This document shows, piece after piece, positions 46,216-52,873 of a stretch of 64,000 bases of DNA. The notes below the pieces were generated by a model. It saw nothing but the letters and a program-made list of their open reading frames with translations, did not search any database and had not been told where the DNA came from. Positions within the stretch are counted from its first letter, which is position 1; every line of letters starts with the position of its first letter. Origin of the DNA: Lachnospiraceae bacterium (GTDB taxonomy: Bacteria; Bacillota; Clostridia; Lachnospirales; Lachnospiraceae). The stretch spans positions 1 to 64,000 of the forward strand of contig JAFUZJ010000001.1 in the NCBI GenBank assembly GCA_017476665.1, given 5' to 3'. A program made the translations under genes and the position numbers.

Positions 46216-46216
46216 G

Positions 46217-46311
46217 CGCAGCTCCTGGGACTTGAACCCAGACACCAGGGAAATGCCCCGATTACTCAGAGATTAGCAATCTCCTGCCTTACCAGTTAGG
46301 CTTAGAACTGC
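46217..46311 (-). tRNA. tRNA-Ser(GCT)
   Basis: Loop TTGCTAA in stem GGAGA/TCTCT, long variable arm, acceptor GCAGTTC/GAGCTGC, discriminator G. Reads AGC/AGU. No CCA. Confidence 0.92.
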
Positions 46312-46312
46312 A

Positions 46313-46388
46313 TGGGGTGTCCGACGGGACTCGAACCCGTAACCTGCGGAACCACAATCCGCTGCTCTACCATTTGAGCTACGACCAC
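46313..46388 (-). tRNA. tRNA-His(GTG)
   Basis: Loop TTGTGGT in stem GCGGA/TCCGC. Discriminator C73 as expected for His. This is the only locus of the array with an encoded CCA. One acceptor mismatch (G4-A69). The base before G1 is T, so G-1 must come from processing or addition. Confidence 0.9.
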
Positions 46389-46390
46389 AG

Positions 46391-46475
46391 CGCAGAGCAA
46401 GGGACTCGAACCCTCATTGCCTCACGGCTACACTGCCTTTCCAAGACAGCCTCTTACCAATTAGAGTAACTCTGC
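46391..46475 (-). tRNA. tRNA-Ser(GGA)
   Basis: Loop TTGGAAA in stem CTGTC/GGCAG, long variable arm, acceptor GCAGAGT/GCTCTGC, discriminator G, no CCA. Confidence 0.9.
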
Positions 46476-46480
46476 ATAAA

Positions 46481-46563
46481 CGCCGCCTACAGGACTTGAA
46501 CCTGCACAACCTCTCGGTTTATCCGCTTTCGGGGCGGACGCCTTACCATTAGGCAAAAGCGGC
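46481..46563 (-). tRNA. tRNA-Ser(CGA) with C33
   Basis: Stem TCCGC/GCGGA closes loop CCCGAAA, so position 33 is C instead of the nearly universal T. Long variable arm, acceptor GCCGCTT/AGGCGGC, no CCA. Confidence 0.85.
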
Positions 46564-46574
46564 ATCATATATAG

Positions 46575-46652
46575 CACTGAGAGGGGGATTTGAACCCCAA
46601 AGGGTTCTCCGGTTTTCAAAACCGGTGCATTCATCCACTCTGCCATCCCAGC
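46575..46652 (-). tRNA. tRNA-Ser(TGA)
   Basis: Loop TTTGAAA in stem CCGGT/ACCGG. Acceptor GCTGGGA/TCTCAGT with a G-T end, discriminator G. First tRNA of block 2, 11 nt downstream of the attenuator's T run. Confidence 0.9.
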
Positions 46653-46663
46653 ATTTTTTCAAC

Positions 46664-46698
46664 AAAAAAACCTTTCCAGATCATGAAATCCGAAAAGG
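46664..46698 (-). terminator. Attenuator terminator ahead of tRNA block 2
   Basis: On the minus strand CCTTTTCGGAT pairs with ATCTGGAAAGG, 11 continuous pairs including two wobbles, loop TTCATG, then T7. Its 5' arm and loop contain GATTTCATG, which can instead pair with CATGAAATC at 46751-46759 inside the leader ORF. Lies between the leader ORF and tRNA-Ser(TGA). Confidence 0.82.
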
Positions 46699-46725
46699 CT
46701 ACCCGAACAGATATGAAGCTGGTTT

Positions 46726-46839
46726 TTATACTTTCTGCTTCAACCTTCTTGATTTCATGCGCACTATAACAGACCATCTGCTAATTCGATGGCTACACTG
46801 GGATGAGCATGAAATTTGGCCGAAATTAACGTTTTTCAT
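46726..46839 (-). CDS. Putative 37-residue leader peptide controlling tRNA block 2
   Basis: ATG at 46839, TAA at 46728-46726, weak AAGGAAGGG upstream. Codons 8-23 read Q-I-S-C-S-S-Q-C-S-H-R-I-S-R-W-S. All but Trp are amino acids carried by the tRNAs immediately downstream (Ser, His, Ile, Cys, Gln, Arg). The ORF contains segment A (46807-46815, ATTTCATGC) and segment B (46751-46760, GCATGAAATC); B pairs with A or with the terminator arm. This is the layout of amino-acid operon attenuators. Translation is not proven. Confidence 0.6.
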   Translation of the reverse strand: MKNVNFGQISCSSQCSHRISRWSVIVRMKSRRLKQKV

Positions 46840-46869
46840 TGATTCTGGTTTCCCTTCCTTGTTTTTTAT

Positions 46870-46898
46870 ATTATATGTCATTTTACTTTTCATGTCAC
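46870..46898 (-). promoter_or_regulatory. Promoter of tRNA block 2 leader
   Basis: GTGACA and TATAAT with exactly 17 bases between on the minus strand; start expected about 46863, 24 bases before the leader ATG. Confidence 0.75.
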
Positions 46899-46917
46899 TC
46901 TACCTGAAGTAGAATAA

Positions 46918-46989
46918 TCGGGACATTCGGACTTGAACCGAAAACCTGCCGCGTATAAGACGGATGCTCTGCCATTGCGCTATGTCCCA
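46918..46989 (-). tRNA. tRNA-Ile(TAT)
   Basis: Loop CTTATAC in stem CCGT/GCGG plus one unpaired outer position. Acceptor TGGGACA/TGTCCCG, discriminator A. Anticodon TAT would read AUA directly; most bacteria use Ile(CAT) modified by TilS. No CCA. Last tRNA of block 1. Confidence 0.85.
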
Positions 46990-46990
46990 G

Positions 46991-47063
46991 TGCCCGCACG
47001 GGGGCTTGAACCCCGAACCTTCGGATTAAGAGTCCGCTGCTCTACCATTTGAGCTATACAGGC
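46991..47063 (-). tRNA. tRNA-Lys(CTT)
   Basis: Loop CTCTTAA in stem CGGA/TCCG, outer pair G-A mismatched. Acceptor GCCTGTA/TGCGGGC with wobble pairs, discriminator A, no CCA. Confidence 0.87.
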
Positions 47064-47084
47064 GTATCCGCAGTATCCTGCAAG

Positions 47085-47156
47085 TGCGCCTGGAGGGAGT
47101 CGAACCCACGGTATACGGGTTAAAAGCCCGTTGCCATTCCGCTTGGCTACAAGCGC
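47085..47156 (-). tRNA. tRNA-Lys(TTT)
   Basis: Loop CTTTTAA in stem ACGGG/CCCGT. Acceptor GCGCTTG/CAGGCGC, one T-stem T-T mismatch, discriminator A, no CCA. Confidence 0.88.
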
Positions 47157-47227
47157 ATATCTTTGCTTATCTTCCGTTTTATGCTTATCTTCTGTTTTCG
47201 TTTCATCTTTCAAATCCTCCTCTATAG

Positions 47228-47325
47228 TTGCGGAAATGGGAGTCGAACCCAATATTTCAAAAGAATTGCTCAGCAATTCTTTACTTATAGAGGCTCGCGT
47301 GATATTCCGTTCAACTCTTCCGCAA
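47228..47325 (-). pseudogene. tRNA-like locus, type II shape, anticodon arm not foldable
   Basis: Eight perfect acceptor pairs (TTGCGGAA/TTCCGCAA), a T arm TGGG TTCGACT CCCA and a 10-bp variable-arm-like hairpin (AAAGAATTGC/GCAATTCTTT). The 35 bases between acceptor and variable arm have the right length for D and anticodon arms, but no anticodon stem forms. Type II form and its block-1 leader (five Leu codons in the control stretch) make a former or altered tRNA-Leu possible. That assignment is inference. Confidence 0.5.
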
Positions 47326-47329
47326 TAAG

Positions 47330-47400
47330 CTCCCTCCCCGGGAATCGAACCCGGATACCGTGATTAACAGTCACGTGTCCTACCGTTGAACGAGAAGGAA
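47330..47400 (-). tRNA. tRNA-Asn(GTT)
   Basis: Loop CTGTTAA in perfect stem CGTGA/TCACG. Acceptor TTCCTTC/GGAGGGA, discriminator G, no CCA. Confidence 0.92.
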
Positions 47401-47403
47401 TCG

Positions 47404-47462
47404 TTGAAGTCATAAGGTCCGATATTTTGTAGATCAGATGGCTGCCATTACCTTATGCTTCA
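47404..47462 (-). other. Short tRNA-like foldback between Asn and Asp tRNAs
   Basis: CATAAGGT and ACCTTATG close an eight-pair stem around about 36 bases containing a second stem CTGAT/ATCGG. There is no T arm. It may be a remnant of a tRNA or a processing spacer. Confidence 0.35.
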
Positions 47463-47463
47463 G

Positions 47464-47538
47464 CGCCCTGTACGGGATTTGAACCCGTGGTCTCCTGCGT
47501 GACAGGCAGGCGGGGACGGCCATCTCCCCTAACAGGAC
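47464..47538 (-). tRNA. tRNA-Asp(GTC)
   Basis: Loop CTGTCAC in stem CCTGC/GCAGG. Acceptor GTCCTGT/ACAGGGC, discriminator G, unusually long D stem (GGGGA/TCCCC). No CCA. Confidence 0.9.
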
Positions 47539-47542
47539 AATA

Positions 47543-47615
47543 TGGAGCTGATGAGGCTTGAACTCACGACCTCCTGCTCGCAAGGCAGGCGTTCTCCCAG
47601 CTGAACTACAACCCC
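47543..47615 (-). tRNA. tRNA-Ala(TGC)
   Basis: Loop CTTGCGA in stem CCTGC/GCAGG. Acceptor GGGGTTG/CAGCTCC contains a G3-T70 wobble, the alanine identity pair. Discriminator A, no CCA. The only non-Ser four-box tRNA in the array. Confidence 0.93.
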
Positions 47616-47619
47616 ATGA

Positions 47620-47701
47620 TGGACCGGGGAGGACTCGAACCTCCGGTGTTTCTCCGTGGGTGATTTACAGTCACTTGTCTTCGCCGCTGGACTACCGATC
47701 C
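47620..47701 (-). tRNA. tRNA-Tyr(GTA)
   Basis: Loop CTGTAAA in stem GTGA/TCAC, long variable arm, acceptor GGATCGG/CCGGTCC, discriminator A, no CCA. Confidence 0.92.
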
Positions 47702-47744
47702 ATGTTTTTTACTATTCTGTTTGTCAAATGTCTTTTAGCTTGTT

Positions 47745-47775
47745 GGGATCAGGGGAAGCGCCAACTTCCTGATCC
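47745..47775. other. Stable spacer hairpin within tRNA block 1
   Basis: GGGATCA plus GGAAG pair with CTTCC plus TGATCCC (12 pairs, two-base bulge) between Tyr and Glu(CTC). No T run follows on the minus strand, so it is more likely a processing or stability element than a terminator. Confidence 0.45.
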
Positions 47776-47807
47776 CCAGTTTTATAAAATTTTTCCCCAT
47801 AGGGACG

Positions 47808-47881
47808 TACTCCGTGCCGGATTTGAACCGAGCATCTCCGCCTTGAGAGGGCGACGGCGTAGCCAATTTGCCTAACGGAGC
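47808..47881 (-). tRNA. tRNA-Glu(CTC)
   Basis: Loop CTCTCAA in stem CGCC/GGCG. Acceptor GCTCCGT/ACGGAGT, discriminator A, no CCA. Confidence 0.9.
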
Positions 47882-47885
47882 ATAA

Positions 47886-47958
47886 TAGCACCTGCGGGAA
47901 TTGAACCCGTCTTTTCCAGCTTGAAGGGCTGGCGTCCTAGCCTTTAGACCAAGGTGCC
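47886..47958 (-). tRNA. tRNA-Glu(TTC) with C33
   Basis: Stem CCAGC/GCTGG closes loop CCTTCAA, so position 33 is C. Acceptor GGCACCT/AGGTGCT, discriminator A, one T-stem mismatch, no CCA. Confidence 0.87.
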
Positions 47959-47961
47959 AAG

Positions 47962-48034
47962 TGGGTGGTAACGGTACCGACCCGTTCTCTGTGGTTCTTC
48001 AGACCACCGCTTTCACCATGTAAGCTAACCACCC
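47962..48034 (-). tRNA. tRNA-Phe(GAA) with non-standard T loop
   Basis: Loop CTGAAGA in perfect stem GTGGT/ACCAC. Acceptor GGGTGGT/ACCACCC, discriminator A. The T stem AACGG/CCGTT closes GTCGGTA instead of TTCGANT, losing the T54-A58 pair. First tRNA of block 1. Confidence 0.85.
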
Positions 48035-48102
48035 TTTGTTCTTTGAAGTGGCTGCTTCTAAATCGTTCATGTCCCATTGTGTTTTCCTCCATCAAACCAT
48101 TA

Positions 48103-48145
48103 AAAAAGGGAACTGTCTTTGGTTTATTCCTCAGACAATTCCCTG
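48103..48145 (-). terminator. Attenuator terminator ahead of tRNA block 1
   Basis: On the minus strand GGGAATTGTCT pairs with AGACAGTTCCC, 11 continuous pairs with one wobble, followed by T6. Its 5' arm TTGTCTGA and GGG can instead pair with TCAGACAA and CCC at 48194-48204 within the leader ORF, with a two-base bulge. Confidence 0.82.
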
Positions 48146-48172
48146 GATTTCTGCATTCACAAACGGACGGTA

Positions 48173-48361
48173 TCATCCACCGTTTCTGCACCTGGGTTGT
48201 CTGATCACAGCATGATATTTTTCTTCCAATTTGGATATAAGGTCATAATCATAGCGCTCCAAATCCATAATAAAGGCAAAATTTGCGCGCAGGAAATCAA
48301 GGCTCATAAACAGTGAGCTAAGGCAATTCATATTCTGCTTTTGAACTCTTGTCTTCTGCAT
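48173..48361 (-). CDS. Putative 62-residue leader peptide controlling tRNA block 1
   Basis: ATG at 48361 with GAGGAG nine bases upstream. Codons 21-51 are dense in Asp, Phe, Ala, Asn, Ile, Glu, Tyr and Lys (for example F-A-F-I-M-D and E-R-Y-D-Y-D): 21 of 31 are amino acids of the block-1 tRNAs, and five more are Leu. The antiterminator segment (48194-48204) starts about 20-30 nt before the stop codon, the same geometry as in the block-2 leader. It could instead be an ordinary small protein; I recognise no family. Confidence 0.6.
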   Translation of the reverse strand: MQKTRVQKQNMNCLSSLFMSLDFLRANFAFIMDLERYDYDLISKLEEKYHAVIRQPRCRNGG

Positions 48362-48397
48362 GATCTTTCTCCTCATCCAAATTCTTAACTGTAACAA

Positions 48398-48456
48398 AAA
48401 AGGAAGCGCTCCTATTTCTTTGTATCAAAAAGAAAAGGATTGGCGCTTCCTTTGAA
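48398..48456 (-). terminator. Long hairpin with T run at the 5' end of the block-1 leader
   Basis: AAAGGAAGCGC pairs with GCGCTTCCTTT, with further inner pairing, then T6 on the minus strand. It follows the BlaI-like gene and begins where the 48460-48488 promoter should start its RNA. So it either ends BlaI transcripts, forms a 5' cap structure of the leader RNA, or is a first attenuation step. Confidence 0.65.
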
Positions 48457-48459
48457 AGT

Positions 48460-48488
48460 ATAATAGCACTGAAAAAAACATCTGTCAA
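48460..48488 (-). promoter_or_regulatory. Promoter of tRNA block 1 leader
   Basis: TTGACA and TATTAT with exactly 17 bases between on the minus strand. It is one of the best sigma-A matches in the window. Confidence 0.8.
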
Positions 48489-48544
48489 CTACTTTTTTGA
48501 AAAATTTTTTTCTCCCCAAATGGTGAAACACCGCCAAACAGCTA

Positions 48545-48955
48545 TCAAAGTGTCTTCTCATACTCCCTGACCGCTTTTTTCATCTGCGCGATTTCATTTT
48601 TCTTTTCCGCATCTGACTCCGTATCCATCTCCAAAAGGTAGGCACATACATCCCTTAATGAAACAATGTATGCTACGCTGCTGTACATCTGCTTGAAATG
48701 CTCCGTAATTGTCTCCAGACATGTTGCGCTTGGCTTATACATCCTGCTCAGAACTTTTCCACTATGGGTAACACCATCCACTTCCACAAGATTTTCCCGC
48801 AGCATCTTTCTGAGAACGGCCGTAACCGTACTTTGTGTGAGTCCCTTTCTCCTCCCCACGATCTGCGTTGCAGTAAGGCTCTTATCCGATCCACATAAAA
48901 TAGATAAAACGTCCATCTCTCTCTGATTAAGCAATTTTCTTTCCTCCATAATCAT
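48545..48955 (-). CDS. BlaI/MecI-like winged-helix repressor
   Basis: 136 residues. The first 75 form a BlaI-type winged helix (LNQREMDVLSILCGSDKSLT, then a recognition helix in GLTQSTVTAVLRKMLREN). The C-terminal half is helical and acidic. BlaI-type repressors bind as dimers and are often cleaved by a partner protease, which is not seen here. It lies upstream of the tRNA array in the same direction and may regulate it or itself. Confidence 0.75.
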   Translation of the reverse strand: MIMEERKLLNQREMDVLSILCGSDKSLTATQIVGRRKGLTQSTVTAVLRKMLRENLVEVDGVTHSGKVLSRMYKPSATCLETITEHFKQMYSSVAYIVSLRDVCAYLLEMDTESDAEKKNEIAQMKKAVREYEKTL

Positions 48956-49067
48956 TACTTTTCAAGATTATCATAGCATCATTTCTTAAATTATAGAGTT
49001 TATAACTCTATTTGTCAATGTAGGCACCTATTTCATTTATACTATTTTCAAAAGGAAGGATACCTAA

Positions 49068-49292
49068 ATGAGATATAATGAGCGCATTCGGGAACTGAGG
49101 GAAGATCGTTCCCTCAAACAAAAGGAAATAGCTGAACTTTTGAATATCGGACAACGTACCTATTCTGATTATGAATCAGGCAAAACGAGGATACCTTTGG
49201 ACAGTATATTGGTTTTGGCTCGATTTTATGATGTGTCGATGGATTATATCACAGGGGCAAGCGATAAATATGCAAAATATCCCAAAAGATAA
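49068..49292 (+). CDS. XRE-family helix-turn-helix regulator
   Basis: 74 residues, essentially one HTH_3 domain (LREDRSLKQKEIAELLNIGQ, YSDYESGKTRIPLDSILVLA). AAGGAAGG precedes the ATG. Small regulators of this size control prophage and element genes. It diverges from the BlaI-like gene. Confidence 0.85.
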   Translation: MRYNERIRELREDRSLKQKEIAELLNIGQRTYSDYESGKTRIPLDSILVLARFYDVSMDYITGASDKYAKYPKR

Positions 49293-49329
49293 AGGAGACT
49301 GCAACTGGCCATATGTTGCTATCTCCTTT
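49291..49329 (+). terminator. Terminator after the XRE gene
   Basis: AAAGGAGA and TCTCCTTT enclose GCAAC/GTTGC; a T-rich stretch follows. Confidence 0.65.
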
Positions 49330-49684
49330 TAATTTTCTCTTTATTTCCTGAATTATTCTATATATTGTATTTTTCATATTGACTTATACTATATCTTGTG
49401 TTATTCTCATTTTGTTATTGTTATTTGTGAAATCCTCGCAGGAACTCACACGCAGTTTATGATTGTATGCAGTCAGACCGTATAAAGCGCCCGCTTTATG
49501 CCTTCTGGCTTTTTTATTGCTCCCACTTATGGCAATAGGAGTCATTTTACAGCATAGCTGCACGCAGGACAGGAAGAAATTCCGGCAAAACCGGAACTCT
49601 CCTGTCTTTTTTATTTTCACAATGAAATCCTGATCAGGAAGCGCAGATCACAATAGCAAAAACAAAAGAATGGAGGTGGATTGA
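49330..49684 (+). promoter_or_regulatory. Leader region of ligA with promoter and terminator-like hairpin
   Basis: No gene is supported. TTGACT (49379-49384) and TATTCT (49402-49407) are 17 bases apart. ATAAAGCG/CGCTTTAT lies near 49480-49498. A strong hairpin with GACAGGA/TCCTGTC and TCCGG/CCGGA arms, followed by T6, occupies about 49569-49616, between promoter and gene. If the promoter is right, ligA would also be subject to termination control. Confidence 0.5.
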
Positions 49685-51721
<2,037 letters not shown>

Positions 51722-51746
51722 ACATTACTAAATACTCCAAAATGCT

Positions 51747-51773
51747 AGTAGCTGTCCATTACGGGCAGCTACT
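51747..51773. terminator. Bidirectional terminator between ligA and a small membrane gene
   Basis: AGTAGCTG pairs with CAGCTACT, followed by T5 on the plus strand. It spans the stop of the convergent gene. Confidence 0.7.
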
Positions 51774-52061
51774 TTTTGGGGGATGAACATACTTTTCATC
51801 ATATTCCTGCAGCATTTTACGGCATTCTTCCCTAATAGCTTCTATCTCCTCCTCTGTTGGTTCAACCTCAAACCATATCGGTCCCCATGCTGCCCAATAT
51901 AAAAGGATTAGGGCAACTGCAATATGATCTCCCAAAGTAAGTGGAAGAATGAATGCGATAACAACCCATGTCACCACATAACCGGTAAGGATACCCGTAT
52001 AGATAAGAAACAGAAGCTTTTTATACCTTTTCTGTCGTTTGTAATATTCCTTAATACTCAT
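51759..52061 (-). CDS. Small membrane protein of unknown function
   Basis: 100 residues with a basic N-terminus, two membrane helices (about 16-38 and 44-63) and an acidic C-terminal tail (EPTEEEIEAIREECRKMLQE). It diverges from an XRE regulator, with two operator-like repeats between. Not recognised; a toxin, immunity or regulator-partner role is possible. Confidence 0.6.
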   Translation of the reverse strand: MSIKEYYKRQKRYKKLLFLIYTGILTGYVVTWVVIAFILPLTLGDHIAVALILLYWAAWGPIWFEVEPTEEEIEAIREECRKMLQEYDEKYVHPPKSSCP

Positions 52062-52090
52062 CTCATTGCCTCTCCCTTAAATTTTCATTT

Positions 52091-52156
52091 TGTCCTGTTA
52101 TAAGACATAATTTTCTAAAAATTAGTCTAACATATTACTTGTCCTATAACAAGACA
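52091..52156. promoter_or_regulatory. Paired 17-bp operator-like sites
   Basis: 52091-52107 reads TGTCCTGTTATAAGACA and 52140-52156 reads TGTCCTATAACAAGACA. Each has TGTC and GACA ends; the first, reverse-complemented, matches the second at 15 of 17 positions. They lie in the divergent gap ahead of an XRE regulator, so autoregulation is likely. Confidence 0.65.
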
Positions 52157-52178
52157 CTTCAAGGAAGGGATGGGTGCT

Positions 52179-52436
52179 ATGCCGCGTATTATAGACGGCA
52201 ATCAGTTTAATCTGGTTGGAGACAAAGTAAAACTGTATCGCAAACAGCGCAGAATGAGTCAGAAGGAACTTTCGGAGAAACTTGAAATGCTGGCGGTCTA
52301 TATTTGCCGGGGTTCTATATCCCGCATAGAGGATGGTTCCCGTACTGTAACCGACATAGAGTTGTATGGTCTGGCAACCGTTCTCGGCGTCCCGGTACAA
52401 GCATTGTTTCCTGATGATATGAATAAGTCCTCATAA
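52179..52436 (+). CDS. XRE-family helix-turn-helix regulator
   Basis: 85 residues with one HTH domain (VKLYRKQRRMSQKELSEKLE, GSISRIEDGSRTVTDIELYG). I prefer the second ATG, nine bases after AAGGAAGGG; an ATG at 52170 is directly against that site. Its probable operators are at 52091-52156. Confidence 0.83.
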   Translation: MPRIIDGNQFNLVGDKVKLYRKQRRMSQKELSEKLEMLAVYICRGSISRIEDGSRTVTDIELYGLATVLGVPVQALFPDDMNKSS

Positions 52437-52437
52437 C

Positions 52438-52467
52438 AAAAGCGGATGTCACACTGCACCCGCTTTT
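52438..52467. terminator. Terminator between XRE gene and YolD-like gene
   Basis: AAAAGCGG pairs with CCGCTTTT; T and A runs flank both sides. It separates convergent genes. Confidence 0.7.
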
Positions 52468-52471
52468 TCTC

Positions 52472-52873
52472 TCAGACCTCAATTTTTACAACTTCTCCTG
52501 CCGGAATGACCGTCTGATCCTTCATAATAATCAGTTTCTTATTCTCATCTACCCTACGCACCGAGCCCTTTACTGTCTCATATCTTCCGCCATCCTTACA
52601 CTCATCTGGGATAAAATACGTGATAGATACCTCTTTTCTTCCAGCACTTTCCTTCAGCTCACAAAACTGTACATCCAGCATCTCCAGCTCCGCCTCGTCC
52701 AGAATGATCCTCTCATCTGTCAATCGCTCCGTTTCCGCCACTGCCTCCTCGTATCCGGATAATGCTGCGAAAGGTGAAAACTGCGCTGCCCGGTTTAACA
52801 TGCTCATGCGAGGATGTTTTTTTGATTCATGGTGCGGATGATCCATGATATCCTCATAAGTGTCCTGACTCAT
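52472..52873 (-). CDS. YolD-like protein
   Basis: 133 residues with the family segment RMSMLNRAAQFSPFAALSGY near residue 22 and a C-terminal beta part. YolD-like proteins are found with UvrX/DinB-type polymerases and are often compared to UmuD, without its protease activity. Its start overlaps the end of the polymerase gene by four bases. Confidence 0.85.
   Translation of the reverse strand: MSQDTYEDIMDHPHHESKKHPRMSMLNRAAQFSPFAALSGYEEAVAETERLTDERIILDEAELEMLDVQFCELKESAGRKEVSITYFIPDECKDGGRYETVKGSVRRVDENKKLIIMKDQTVIPAGEVVKIEV

Noticed and set aside
45701-47363. Several short plus- and minus-strand frames over the tRNA array
   Set aside because: They are translations of tRNA genes and spacers; repeated GXXXRTRTPV-like strings come from conserved T arms.
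47962-48034. T-box-like sequence (GGTCGGTACCGTT) near tRNA-Phe
   Set aside because: It is the T arm of the tRNA; no T-box stem I, specifier loop or following terminator is present. Control by leader peptide fits the layout better.
45725-48034. CRISPR array as explanation for the regular repeats
   Set aside because: Repeats are tRNA T arms with differing sequence and spacing, and no cas genes are near. No CRISPR array was seen anywhere in the window.
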